Below, one piece after another: positions 26,760-37,110 of a stretch of DNA of 64,000 nucleotides. Numbering within the stretch: position 1 is the stretch's first letter; each line of letters begins with the position of its first letter. Position numbers and translations under genes: made by a program. This DNA comes from Nocardia sp. NBC_00565 (GTDB lineage Bacteria; Actinomycetota; Actinomycetes; Mycobacteriales; Mycobacteriaceae). Under the pieces are notes generated by a model that saw nothing but the letters and a program-made list of their open reading frames with translations, was not told the origin of the DNA and did no database searches. The stretch spans positions 3,348,001 through 3,412,000 of the forward strand of contig NZ_CP107785.1 of assembly GCF_036345915.1 (NCBI RefSeq), in the 5' to 3' direction.

Positions 26760-26927
26760 TCAGGCCAGAATCCGAAGGGCGCACGTCTCCAGCCGGTCGG
26801 CGACCTGCTCGTAGGACAGATGACCCATCCCGCCCGCCGCCGTGGTCAGGCGCTCGACAGTTTCGACCTGCTTCTCGGTCAGGCGACGCCGTGTGGATTC
26901 CGATCCGTTGGACGCTTGAATGGACAT
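26760..26927 (-). pseudogene. Miniature TetR remnant (N-terminus fused to C-terminus)
   Basis: A 55-residue ORF. MSIQASNGSESTRRRLTEKQ and VETVERLTTAA are the first ~30 residues of a TetR regulator of the kind found beside mycobacterial P450 genes. They pass directly into LSYEQVADRLETCALRILA, a typical TetR C-terminus. About 130-150 residues including the whole HTH and ligand domain are lost in frame. It adjoins operator A, so it is probably the remains of the local repressor. A short peptide could still be made, but it cannot bind DNA as a TetR protein. Confidence 0.68.
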
Positions 26928-27075
26928 ATCTCCGCCCCCTCCTGCCGAGAGTCGCGTCCTGGCTCATCGACTGAGCAACGCTTCGAGCCGATGATCGGGA
27001 TCGCAGGAGGCCCGCGGTCGACGAAACGAAAATCTGCGCCGGTACAGGCGTTGTCCTTCTCGGGGTTGCGCACGG

Positions 27076-27276
27076 TCAGTGGTCGCCTTCGTCGATGAAC
27101 AGCGCCTGGTTAGGGCAATACCGCACCGCTTCTTCGACGGCCGCGCGGACCTCGGGGCCGGGCTCGTGGTCGAGGATTTCCACCTTCCCGCGACGGGGAA
27201 CGGTAAATACGCCGGGCGCTTCGGTCGCGCAGACGGCATGCCCCTGGCAGAGATCGAAATCGACGGAGATTCTCAT
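27076..27276 (-). CDS. [3Fe-4S]-type ferredoxin for P450s
   Basis: 66 residues from ATG 27276. The cluster ligands are in DLCQGHAVCATEAP (C-x5-C) and RYCPNQALF (CP), one Cys short of a 4Fe-4S set, as in the 3Fe-4S ferredoxins that serve actinobacterial CYP51. It lies 14 bp after the SDR gene and ends the cyp123-like/SDR operon. Acidic composition (EEGDH tail) fits an electron carrier docking on a basic P450 face. It would pass electrons from the FprB-like reductase to CYP51 and the CYP123-like enzyme. Confidence 0.92.
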   Translation of the reverse strand: MRISVDFDLCQGHAVCATEAPGVFTVPRRGKVEILDHEPGPEVRAAVEEAVRYCPNQALFIDEGDH

Positions 27277-27290
27277 CGGTGGCTTTCGGA

Positions 27291-28070
27291 TCAATTCGCG
27301 CGCACGCGCGCCTCGGGTTGAACTTCGGTCAGCGAAATATGGGCACCGCGTGGTGCCGTAACGACCGCCACAACGGCGGCGGCAAGGTTCGCGGCACGCA
27401 ACATTTCGGGATGGCGTGCGAATCCCCATGCGGTCCAGTCCTCCAGGACCGGGCCAATGATCTCAGCGGTGGTGTCCATCCCCATTCCGGTCATCGTCGG
27501 CCCGGGTCGGACCAGGGACGCACGAACCCCGGTGCCCTCCAGCTCCATCCGCATCTGCCGAGCCATGATTTCCAGGCCGGTCTTCGCGGCCGGATAGGCA
27601 CCCATACGGGGGCGCGGGTTGCCCGCGGTATCGGAACTGATGATCACGAAATCACCGCGCGCCCGCTCGATCATGCCCGGCAGGATGCGATGCGCCAGTC
27701 GCTGCACACCCACCAGATGCACGTCGACCTGGCGTAGGAACTGATCGGGGCTCATCTCGTGCACCAGTGAGAATACGAGGTCACCCGCTCCGGAGACCAG
27801 GATCTCGGTAGCGTCGTAGGCATCTTCGGCGGCGGCGGCGAAGGCGTCGACGCTCGCGGTGTCGGTGACATCGAGGTGATGGGCGAGCGCTTCGCCGCCG
27901 TTGGCACGGATCTTCGCGGCCAGTGCCGCGCATTGCTCGAGGCGGCGTGCCCCGAGCACGACGGGATGGCCGAGTTCGGCCAGGGCTTCGGCGGTGGCGG
28001 CACCGATTCCGGAGGATGCGCCGGCGATCAGCGCTGGGCGGCGCTCGGGTTGCGGTGCGAAACGTGGCAT
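27291..28070 (-). CDS. SDR family oxidoreductase
   Basis: 259 residues. Cofactor motif AGASSGIGAATAEALAELG, structural SGAGD (in place of NNAG), catalytic Ser-Ser in FVIISSDT and YPAAK with Tyr and Lys spaced normally. It is a classical short-chain dehydrogenase, probably acting on a hydroxyl or keto group of a P450 product. It overlaps the cyp123-like stop by one base (TGATG) and is followed by the ferredoxin, the same gene neighbours as Rv0765c in M. tuberculosis. Confidence 0.92.
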   Translation of the reverse strand: MPRFAPQPERRPALIAGASSGIGAATAEALAELGHPVVLGARRLEQCAALAAKIRANGGEALAHHLDVTDTASVDAFAAAAEDAYDATEILVSGAGDLVFSLVHEMSPDQFLRQVDVHLVGVQRLAHRILPGMIERARGDFVIISSDTAGNPRPRMGAYPAAKTGLEIMARQMRMELEGTGVRASLVRPGPTMTGMGMDTTAEIIGPVLEDWTAWGFARHPEMLRAANLAAAVVAVVTAPRGAHISLTEVQPEARVRAN

Positions 28071-29275
28071 CAGCGGGCCTTCGTGATTATGGGGAGCCGG
28101 GCGAAGCCACGGACATTGGTCGAATGCACGCGCTCGATGCCGGATTCATCGAGTGCGTACGCGCTGACCCGGGTAGCGAATTCGCGCAGTGCGATGGTCG
28201 CTTCCAGGCGGGCCAGGTGCGCGCCGAGGCAGAAGTGCACGCCCGCACCGAAACTGGCCAGCGCCCCCTTCTCCGGACGATCGATACGGAAGGTGTCGCC
28301 GTCGGGAAAGGCCGCGGAGTCGCGATTGGCCGACCCCATGAGCAAAAGCACCTTCGCACCGGTAGGGATGGTCCGGCCGTACATCTCGATATCGGTAGCA
28401 GCGCTGCGGGCCACGATCTGACTGGAGGTGTCGTAGCGCAGCGTCTCCTCGACCCAGTCGGTTACCAGCTCCGGGTCGGCAACCACCTTGGCGTACTCAC
28501 CGGGATTGCGGGCGGCCCAGTACAGCGCATTGCCGAGCAGTTTGGTGGTGGTCTCATTGCCGGCGACCACCATGAGGAACATGAAGCCGATGATCTCCTC
28601 CTCCGAGAGGCGATCACCCTCGATCTCGGCGTCCAAGAGGGCGGAAGTCAGGTCGTCGGTGGGCTTCGCACGGCGCTCGGCGACCATGTCGCCGTAGTAG
28701 GTGATCAACTGCAGTGCGGCTACGATCGCGCCGATCGGCACATCGAGCACACCGTCCTCGCGATGTACGACCAGATCCGCCAGCCGGCGGATCTCTGCGC
28801 GATCCGGTTCTGGGACGCCCATGAGTTCGGAAATCACGTCCATGGGCAGCTTGCCCGCGAAACCCTCGATCCAGTCGAAGGATTCACCGGCGAGGGCGGG
28901 CTGAAGATGTTCGAGGGTCAATTCCTGGATGCGGTCGGTCATATCGAGGACCCGGCGCGGGGTGAACCCCTTGAAGACCAGTCGGCGCATGCGCATGTGC
29001 CGCGGATCGTCCATCGCCAGAAACGACATGGTCTTGTGCGCGTGTGGTCCCCAGGCGGCCGGATCGAGGGAGACGCCGTTGGCACTGGAGAGCCGCACAT
29101 GGTCCCGAAACCCCGTGATGACATCGGCGTGCCGCGACAGCGCCCAGAAATCCAGGTCCGGATTGTGATACAGCGGCGCATCGGCGCGCAGTCGCTCGTA
29201 GGTGGGGTACGGGTCGTCGTGGAACCGATAGTCGTAGGGGTCGAAGGTGAATGGATCCAGCGAGACCGGAGTCAT
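28070..29275 (-). CDS. Cytochrome P450, CYP123-like
   Basis: 401 residues from ATG 29275 with GAGG upstream; the frame to 29389 would include the operator. It starts LDPFTFDPYDYRFHDDPYPT. I-helix FLMVVAGNETTTKLLGNALY, ExxR in VEETLRYDTSSQIVARS, heme loop FGAGVHFCLGAHLARLEA with Cys349. The pattern (SANGVSLDP, SFLAMDDPRHMRMR) and the neighbours fit CYP123 (Rv0766c), whose substrate is unknown. It is the first gene of an operon with the SDR and ferredoxin. Operator B is 70-90 bp upstream. Confidence 0.92.
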   Translation of the reverse strand: MTPVSLDPFTFDPYDYRFHDDPYPTYERLRADAPLYHNPDLDFWALSRHADVITGFRDHVRLSSANGVSLDPAAWGPHAHKTMSFLAMDDPRHMRMRRLVFKGFTPRRVLDMTDRIQELTLEHLQPALAGESFDWIEGFAGKLPMDVISELMGVPEPDRAEIRRLADLVVHREDGVLDVPIGAIVAALQLITYYGDMVAERRAKPTDDLTSALLDAEIEGDRLSEEEIIGFMFLMVVAGNETTTKLLGNALYWAARNPGEYAKVVADPELVTDWVEETLRYDTSSQIVARSAATDIEMYGRTIPTGAKVLLLMGSANRDSAAFPDGDTFRIDRPEKGALASFGAGVHFCLGAHLARLEATIALREFATRVSAYALDESGIERVHSTNVRGFARLPIITKAR

Positions 29276-29344
29276 CACACGTACCTCGATTTCGATCGCG
29301 TGCACCGGTCGGTAGCGCAGGAGCCGGTTCGCAAAGACGCACAA

Positions 29345-29366
29345 CTGGACATGTGTCTGGACAGTA
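29345..29366. promoter_or_regulatory. Operator B of the TGTCCAGACA regulon (cyp123-like operon)
   Basis: Reads CTGGACATGTGTCTGGACAG on the plus strand; the reverse complement CTGTCCAGACACATGTCCAG aligns with operator D. It contains two TGTCCAG half sites 12 bp apart. Confidence 0.72.
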
Positions 29367-29508
29367 GCACCGACATCGGCTCGCCACAATGTCTAGTTTT
29401 GAATCTCGCCCCCGAGCAGGCGAACTGAACACGTTGTGCGACTTCCCGAATCGCCCATCGCAAACCATGTCTTGCATTCGCGCGTGAACCCGAACTATAT
29501 TCCGAACA

Positions 29509-29526
29509 CCTGTCCAGACATGTATC
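29509..29526. promoter_or_regulatory. Operator C of the TGTCCAGACA regulon (plus-strand SDR/CMD/LLM genes)
   Basis: CCTGTCCAGACATGTATC, about 13 bp before the first plus-strand start. With operator B, 143 bp away, it lies in the divergent region between the two arms of the cyp51 locus. It is the least complete of the five copies. Confidence 0.62.
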
Positions 29527-29538
29527 GGGAGCTTGCAT

Positions 29539-29993
29539 ATGAATGGACTCGTCCCCGCCGAAGGCGCGAAGGTGGTCGTCGCCGATCTCAACGCCGAACG
29601 CGGTGAGCAGGTGGCCAAGCAGATCCTCGCCGACGGTGGCACCGCCGTCTACCACCGCGTCGATGTCGCCGACCCGAATCCGCCACGCAGCTGGCCGAAT
29701 TCACGGTTGCGGAGTTCGGCGCGATCAACCACCTCGTCAACAACGCCGCCAGCTACGGCGACATGAAACTCGACCTGCTGCTCACGGTGCCATGGGACTA
29801 CTACAAGAAGTTCATGAGTGTGAACCTCGACGGCGCACTGAACATGACCCGTGCGGTCTCCCGGATTCCCATCGAGCGCATGGGTACACCGGAGGATCTG
29901 GTCGGCGCCTGCCTATATCTGCTGTCCGATGAGGCGAACTGGGTGACCGGCCAGATCCTCAATGTCGACGGTGGCCAGATCATCCGGTCATGA
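29539..29993 (+). pseudogene. SDR dehydrogenase (Rv0769-like) with deletions and a frameshift
   Basis: The start MNGLVPAEGAKVVVADLNAE lacks the first ~25 residues including the GxxxGxG cofactor loop. The frame shifts near 29680: ESATQLAEFTVAEFGAINHL and VNNAASYGDMKLDLLLTVPW follow in the second frame. Then NMTRAVSR is joined directly to IPIERMGTPEDLVGACLYLL, losing ~110 residues with the catalytic Tyr-x3-Lys. The end DGGQIIRS is intact. The order and wording match the SDR two genes from cyp123 in M. tuberculosis. It cannot encode an active enzyme. Confidence 0.82.
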
Positions 29994-30023
29994 ACCACGT
30001 TATGCCACACGAAAGGAAGCATC

Positions 30024-30407
30024 ATGATTACCACCGGCAACACCGACTCCGCCGGCGAAACTCGCCTACGTGGACTGGCCAAAATGAGCGAGGTCTACGG
30101 CTGGGACTTCGCCGACGGACCCGGCGAACACTTCGCCGTCACCGCCGATCACCTCTTCGCCGACATCTGGTCACGACCGGCACTCACAGTGCGCGACCGA
30201 CGGCTGCTGCTGCTCGGTGCGCTCACCGTCCAGGGGCTGTTCGATGTCGCCGAGATCCAGGTCGGCGCTGCCCTGCGCAATGGTGAACTCGACGAAGCAC
30301 AGCTACGCGAAGTGGCACTGTTCCTTTGCCACTACGCGGGCTGGCCGGCGGGCACCCGCCTGGACAATACCGTCGGCACCGCTGTCGAACAGCACGAAAA
30401 GAGTTGA
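30024..30407 (+). CDS. Carboxymuconolactone decarboxylase (CMD) family protein
   Basis: 127 residues with AAAGGAAGC before ATG 30024. ALTVQGLFDVAEIQVGAAL and EVALFLCHYAGWPAGTRL match the CMD fold. It has a single cysteine (LFLCHYAGW) and no CxxC, so it is of the decarboxylase-like rather than the AhpD peroxidase type. It corresponds to Rv0771 by position and sequence pattern. It follows the SDR remnant and precedes the LLM oxidoreductase by 5 bp, so the latter two are co-transcribed. Confidence 0.88.
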   Translation: MITTGNTDSAGETRLRGLAKMSEVYGWDFADGPGEHFAVTADHLFADIWSRPALTVRDRRLLLLGALTVQGLFDVAEIQVGAALRNGELDEAQLREVALFLCHYAGWPAGTRLDNTVGTAVEQHEKS

Positions 30408-30412
30408 CACTG

Positions 30413-31267
30413 ATGCGGTTCGGGATCGTCCTGTTCACCAGCGACCGCGGCATCCGGCCCGCGCTGGCCGCTCGGGCAGCCGAAGAGCGCGGCTTCGCCT
30501 CGTTCTTCGTGCCCGAGCACACCCACATCCCCATCAAGCGGGAAGCAGCCCACCCGTCGACCGGCGATGCTTCGCTGCCCGACGACCGCTACACCCGGAC
30601 GCTCGATCCTTGGGTGTCATTGGCCATGGCGGCGGCGGTCACCGAGCGGATCGAACTATCCACCGCCGTAGCACTGCCCGTCGAGCATGACCCCATCACC
30701 TTGGCCAAAACGGTCGCTACGCTGGACCATCTCTCCGACGGAAGGGTGACACTCGGAGCCGGATTCGGTTGGAACACCGACGAACTCACCGACCACGGGG
30801 TGCCTCCGAACAAGCGGCGCACGGTGCTGCGCGAGTACATCGAAGCGATGCGGGCACTGTGGACCGAGGAGGAGGCAAGCTATCACGGCGATCACGTGTC
30901 GTTCGGACCGAGTTGGGCGTGGCCCAAACCTGTCCAGCGCCACATCCCGGTACTCATCGGTGCGGCGGGCACCGAGCGCACCTTCGAGTGGATCGCGCGC
31001 AATGGAGACGGCTGGATCACCACACCGACCGAAACCGATATCACGGCGCGACTGGGACTGCTGCACAAGATCTGGGCCGATGCCGGGCGCAGTGCCCAAC
31101 CACGCGTGGTCGCACTGGATTTCAAACCCGACTCGGCCAAGTTGACGCAATGGGCCGGTGCCGGGGTAACCGACGTGCTGTACGGGCTACCCGACCGCAC
31201 CGAGGCCGAGGTGCTGCATTACCTCGACCGGCTCTCGGCGAAACTCGCCGACCTGACCGCGCTCTGA
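30413..31267 (+). CDS. LLM-class F420-dependent oxidoreductase
   Basis: 284 residues from ATG 30413. Luciferase-like monooxygenase fold: LAARAAEERGFASFFVPEHT, then VALPVEHDPITLAKTVATLD and HLSDGRVTLGAGFGWN, characteristic of the TIGR03619-like F420 subgroup common in Mycobacteriales. It would use F420 or FMN in hydride transfer; substrate unknown. It shares an operon with the CMD protein and lies under operator C. The following F420/DDN-type remnant suggests this arm once held several F420 enzymes. Confidence 0.9.
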   Translation: MRFGIVLFTSDRGIRPALAARAAEERGFASFFVPEHTHIPIKREAAHPSTGDASLPDDRYTRTLDPWVSLAMAAAVTERIELSTAVALPVEHDPITLAKTVATLDHLSDGRVTLGAGFGWNTDELTDHGVPPNKRRTVLREYIEAMRALWTEEEASYHGDHVSFGPSWAWPKPVQRHIPVLIGAAGTERTFEWIARNGDGWITTPTETDITARLGLLHKIWADAGRSAQPRVVALDFKPDSAKLTQWAGAGVTDVLYGLPDRTEAEVLHYLDRLSAKLADLTAL

Positions 31268-31286
31268 CCCGAGGAAGTAGATCCCC

Positions 31287-31486
31287 ATGCCGATGAGACG
31301 GCCGGCGAACCTCGACTCCCCCGCGGCGGCGCGAACCGCCGCGCGGTGCTCGCCCGGGTCGCGACAAGTACCGAACGACAACGACTCTGGCCGCTACTGA
31401 CGGATCGTTATGCCGATTTCGACACCTACCAATCCTGGACCGAGCGTGAGATCCCGGTGCTGATCCTGTCATCGGCGAAGAACTGA
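31287..31486 (+). pseudogene. Deazaflavin (F420)-dependent nitroreductase remnant
   Basis: The C-terminal 50 residues RAVLARVATSTERQRLWPLL followed by YADFDTYQSWTEREIPVLIL are the end of a DDN-family protein. They lie in a different frame from the ATG at 31287, whose product MPMRRPANLDSPAAAR resembles the preceding NLxxxP part. The N-terminal two thirds are missing and one frameshift is needed. Confidence 0.75.
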
Positions 31487-31514
31487 TCTGCAACTGTCGA
31501 TCGGCGTCCGATAT

Positions 31515-31545
31515 GCGGGGCCGGGTTGTTTCCAGCCCGGCCCGC
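31515..31545. terminator. Bidirectional hairpin terminator
   Basis: GCGGGGCCGGGTTG (31515-31528) and CAGCCCGGCCCGC (31533-31545) form a near-perfect stem around a TTTC loop. It separates the convergent plus-strand arm and the FprB-like gene, serving both. Confidence 0.72.
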
Positions 31546-31551
31546 ACTTCG

Positions 31552-33108
31552 CTATCGAGCACGTGCGGTGTCGACCATGTCCTGGACCCGGGTGAACTTG
31601 ATGCGGGGACGGCCCGCCGCGGCGCCGTTGGCGCGTTCGGCGGCGTCGATCAGCGCCCATCCGGACCGGTCCACGAGATTCGGGCAGCGGCTTGACAGGA
31701 GTGCCAGTAAATCTTCACGGTCGCGCCCGGGGGAGGCCAGGCGCCCGGCAGCGAAGTCCTCGACAATCCCGGCAACGGTCTGCTCCGCGTCACCGCGGTT
31801 GGTACCGATCACACCGCGCGCCCCACGCTTGATCCACCCGGCGACATAGACACCGGGCAGCACGGTGCCTGCGCAGTCCTGCACGCGGCCGCCATCGTTG
31901 GGGATGATGCCCGCGCCGGGATCGAACGGTACACCGGGTACCTGCACGCCGCGGTAGCCGACGGCACGCAGCACCAAGGAGGTCTCGATGGTTTCGATGC
32001 GCTCGGTCGCCACCGCCACCGGCCCCTGTTGGGTGTTATGAATCTCGTTGTGTGCGACCTGGAGTGACTCGACTCGTCCCCCACCGTCAAGCGCGACAGG
32101 AGTGACACGGAACCTGAAGTCGACGCGCCGGGGCGCGCCGGTGGCACCGCGCGCGCTGTACTCGTGCGCCAGGGTCAGCTTGAGGCGGGTCGTCGGATCG
32201 GTGACCGGATCCGACAGTGCGGCGGCCACGTCGTCATCGATATCGGCGGGATCGATGACGATATCGGTATCGGGCAGTTGCCCGAGCGCGAGGAATTCCG
32301 GGCCGGTGTAGGCGGCTTGACGAAGGCCACGTCTGCCCAGCAGCAGGACTTCGCGGATCTTGCTGTGCCGCAACGCTTCCACCGCGTGATCGGCGATATC
32401 GGTACGCGCGAGATGCTGGGGATCAGCGGTCAGCACCCGCGCGACGTCCAGCGCCACATTGCCGTTGCCGACAATGACCGCCCGCTCGCCGGACAGATCG
32501 AAGCTGTGGTCGGCGTAATCCGGGTGCCCGTTGTACCAGGCCACGAATTCGGTGGCCGAATGGCTGCCTGGCAGGTCCTCACCGGGTATGCGCAGTTGGC
32601 CATCAGCGGATGCGCCGACCGCGTAGATCACCGCGTGGCAGTGCTCGAGTAGTTCGCCATGCGAAATATCTTGCCCAATTTCGACATTGAGATGGAATCG
32701 GATCGAGTCGCGTTTGAACGTCGATGCGAACATGGCGGTGACGCCGCGCGTCTCGGGATGGTCGGGCGCGACTCCGTACCGAGCCAGCCCCCATGGCGTC
32801 GGTAGTCGGTCGAACATCTCTATCTCCACATCGCCACGGCCGAGCAGGTGCTCAGCGGCGTAGCACGCCGCGGGCCCGGTACCGACGATCGCGACACGCA
32901 ACCGGCCTGCCTCGCGCGGGAGTCGGGCGGGCGCGGCGCTGGCGGCGATATCGGTTTCGAGCGGATGGTGCTGGAAATAGGCGGCATTGATCTCGGTGTA
33001 CCGCAACAGGTTCACCGGCAGGTCGTCCGCACCGTAGATCGCGTCCACGGGACAGGCATCCATGCAGGCGCCGCAGTCGATGCAGGTATCGGGATCGATA
33101 TGCAGCAT
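31552..33108 (-). CDS. FprB-like ferredoxin/ferredoxin-NADP reductase
   Basis: 518 residues from the only in-frame ATG. It has a ferredoxin cluster motif DTCIDCGACMDACPVDAIY, then an FAD/NAD(P) reductase like FprB of mycobacteria: FAD loop VAIVGTGPAACYAAEHLLGR, NADP loop VIVGNGNVALDVARVL, end motif GTNRGDAEQTV. The open frame continues upstream to about 33213 and encodes the first half of the ferredoxin domain (AVTQRCCNDASCVAECPVDC), but with no ATG, GTG, TTG or CTG in frame. The ATGs at 33235 and 33227 are in the other two frames. So the true start is lost by a frame change or is unusual. It likely passes NADPH electrons to the P450 ferredoxin. Operator D overlaps its promoter. Confidence 0.88.
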   Translation of the reverse strand: MLHIDPDTCIDCGACMDACPVDAIYGADDLPVNLLRYTEINAAYFQHHPLETDIAASAAPARLPREAGRLRVAIVGTGPAACYAAEHLLGRGDVEIEMFDRLPTPWGLARYGVAPDHPETRGVTAMFASTFKRDSIRFHLNVEIGQDISHGELLEHCHAVIYAVGASADGQLRIPGEDLPGSHSATEFVAWYNGHPDYADHSFDLSGERAVIVGNGNVALDVARVLTADPQHLARTDIADHAVEALRHSKIREVLLLGRRGLRQAAYTGPEFLALGQLPDTDIVIDPADIDDDVAAALSDPVTDPTTRLKLTLAHEYSARGATGAPRRVDFRFRVTPVALDGGGRVESLQVAHNEIHNTQQGPVAVATERIETIETSLVLRAVGYRGVQVPGVPFDPGAGIIPNDGGRVQDCAGTVLPGVYVAGWIKRGARGVIGTNRGDAEQTVAGIVEDFAAGRLASPGRDREDLLALLSSRCPNLVDRSGWALIDAAERANGAAAGRPRIKFTRVQDMVDTARAR

Positions 33109-33235
33109 CTCGGCATTCGCGAAATCGGGATCTTCGGGTCGCGGCCGGATGCAGTCAACCGGACACTCCGCGACGCAACTCGCGTCGTTGCAGCATCGCT
33201 GTGTGACCGCACGGTTGCCCGGCCCATACGTCCAT

Positions 33236-33259
33236 AGTACTGTCCAGACAGGTGTACAG
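33236..33259. promoter_or_regulatory. Operator D of the TGTCCAGACA regulon (FprB-like gene and GT operon)
   Basis: Plus strand AGTACTGTCCAGACAGGTGT, then ACAG. Matches operator E (reverse complement) at about 20 of 24 positions and operator A over CATAGTACTGTC. On the minus strand its end reads GGACAGTACTATG, whose TACTAT could be the -10 of the FprB-like gene, placing the regulator over the promoter. It also lies 75 bp before the glycosyltransferase start. Confidence 0.75.
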
Positions 33260-33334
33260 CCTTATGCCCGCGCCGTAGAGCGATGACGTGGCCGACATCG
33301 AATGCCCGCTCGAAGATCGACGAAGGAAGCCACC

Positions 33335-34612
33335 GTGCGCGTCGCCCTGTTGTCCTACCGCAGCAAAACCCACTGTGGTGGACAGGGGGTCTATGTCCGT
33401 CGGCTCAGTGCTGGGCTGGCCGATCTCGGCCATCACGTCGAAGTGTTCTCCGGTCAGCCCTATCCCGAGGAACTCGATCCGCGCGTGCGCCTCACCGAGG
33501 TGCCGAGCCTGGACCTGTACCGGGAATCCGACCCCTTCCGCACACCCCGGCCCAGTGAGATCCGCGACCACATCGACCTGCTGGAGCTGGCCACGATGTG
33601 GACAGCAGGCTTCCCTGAACCCAGGACATTCAGCCTGCGGGCAGCCCGGTTGCTACGGAGCCGGATAGCGGACTTCGATGTGGTACACGACAATCAGAGC
33701 TTGGGCTACGGGTTGCTCGACATTGCCCGCGATCTGCCGGTAGTGGCGACCATCCACCACCCGATCACCCGCGATCGCGAGGTGGACCTGGCAGCCGCAA
33801 TATGGCGCCGAAAACCGCTGGTACGCAGATGGTACGGCTTCCTGGGCATGCAACAGAAGGTCGCAGGCCAGATCCCCGATCTGGTAACCGTGTCCTCGTC
33901 CTCGGCCGCCGACATCGTCGACGACTTCGGGGTTGTCCCCGAGGCCTTGCAGGTGGTGCCGCTCGGTGTGGACACCAGCCTGTTCCAGCCCGGTGACGGC
34001 CCTCGGGTGCCGGGGCGCATCGTGGCGGTGGCCAGCGCGGACAAACCGCTCAAAGGTATATCCCACCTCCTGCACGCCGTCGCCCGCCTGCGCGTCGACC
34101 ACGAGATAGAGCTACAGCTGGTCGCCTCGCTGGAACCCAACGGCCCGACCGCGAAATTGATCGCCGAACTCGGTCTGACCGACATCGTCGTCGTCGGCAG
34201 CGGCCTGTCCGACACGGCCCTCGCCGCACTGCTCCGTTCGGCCGAGATCGCCTGTATCCCTTCACTCTACGAAGGGTTTTCACTGCCCGCGGTCGAAGCC
34301 ATGGCGAGCGGCACTCCGCTCGTGGTCAGCCGCGCCGGAGCCCTGCCCGAAGTTGTCGGCCCGCCAGGGCTGTGCGCCAACCTGATCGACCCTGGTGACG
34401 AAGCCGAACTCACCCGAGTGATCGGCACCCTGCTCGACGCGCCGGACCGCAGGCGACGGATGGGCCGGGCCGGGCGCGAACGTGCCCTCGAGCGGTTCAG
34501 CTGGGAATCGGTGGCCGTGCAAACCACCCGCGTGTACGAGCAGGCCATTGCTCGACATGCCACTGAGTCCAATCACACGGACCGAGCAGAAACAGGAGAT
34601 TTCACATGCTGA
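33335..34612 (+). CDS. GT4-family glycosyltransferase
   Basis: 425 residues from the GTG at 33335, behind GAAGGAAGCCACC. The N-terminal Rossmann half starts RVALLSYRSKTHCGGQGVYV; the C-terminal half carries ASADKPLKGISHLLHAVARL and the donor-binding SLYEGFSLPAVEAMASGTPL (E-x7-E). It is GT-B fold, retaining, and strongly resembles the mycobacterial glycosyltransferase I know as Rv0225. Acceptor and sugar are not evident; cell-envelope glycolipid synthesis is the likely context. Its stop overlaps the methyltransferase start, so it heads a three-gene operon. Confidence 0.92.
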   Translation: MRVALLSYRSKTHCGGQGVYVRRLSAGLADLGHHVEVFSGQPYPEELDPRVRLTEVPSLDLYRESDPFRTPRPSEIRDHIDLLELATMWTAGFPEPRTFSLRAARLLRSRIADFDVVHDNQSLGYGLLDIARDLPVVATIHHPITRDREVDLAAAIWRRKPLVRRWYGFLGMQQKVAGQIPDLVTVSSSSAADIVDDFGVVPEALQVVPLGVDTSLFQPGDGPRVPGRIVAVASADKPLKGISHLLHAVARLRVDHEIELQLVASLEPNGPTAKLIAELGLTDIVVVGSGLSDTALAALLRSAEIACIPSLYEGFSLPAVEAMASGTPLVVSRAGALPEVVGPPGLCANLIDPGDEAELTRVIGTLLDAPDRRRRMGRAGRERALERFSWESVAVQTTRVYEQAIARHATESNHTDRAETGDFTC

Positions 34613-35323
34613 CAGTCGATTTCGATCGGCTCGGGATCGGGCCTGCCACCCGGGTCATCGATATCGGATGCGGGGCGGGCAGACATTCGTTCGAGGCATA
34701 TCGCCGCGGCGCCGATATCGTCGCCTTCGATCAGGATGTCACCGAACTCGCCGGGGTCGAGACGATGTTCCAGGCGATGGCCGCCGCGGGCGAGGCCCCA
34801 CAATTCGCGACCGCCACCGTGACCGCGGGCGACGCCCTCGACCTGCCTTTCCCTGACGACGAGTTCGATTGCGTGATCGCCTCGGAGGTGCTCGAGCACA
34901 TCCCCGCCGACGCCCGAGCCATCGCCGAACTCGTGCGCGTGCTCAAACCCGGCGGCCGGCTGGTCGTGACAGTGCCACGCTGGCTCCCGGAGCGCGTGTG
35001 CTGGCTGCTCTCGCAGGAGTATCACAGCAACGAAGGCGGCCATGTGCGCATCTACCGGGCGAGCGAGCTACGCACACAGGTCTGCACCCGAGGGGTGCGT
35101 TACCTCGACAGCAACCACGTCCATGCCCTGCACGCACCTTACTGGTGGCTGAAATGCCTGGTGGGCGTGTCGAAGTCGGATCACTTCCTGGTTCGCGCAT
35201 ACCACCGGCTGCTGGTGTGGGACATGATGAGCAAACCCCGGCTCACCCGCGTCGCGGACGCGGTACTCAACCCGTTGATGGGCAAGAGTGTCGCGCTGTA
35301 CTTCGTGAAGCCGGCGGTGCGAT

Positions 35324-35337
<14 letters not shown>
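34606..35337 (+). CDS. Class I SAM methyltransferase in the glycosyltransferase operon
   Basis: 243 residues. SAM site VIDIGCGAGRHSFEAYRRGA, acidic IVAFDQDVTELAG, and FDCVIASEVLEHIPADARAI with LKPGGRLVVTVPRW. The C-terminus has an aromatic patch (HALHAPYWWLKCLVGV) that may contact a lipid-linked substrate. It overlaps the preceding glycosyltransferase stop and the following gene start, so the three proteins are translated as a unit and probably act on the same intermediate. Confidence 0.92.
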
Positions 35338-37107
<1,770 letters not shown>

Positions 37108-37110
<3 letters not shown>

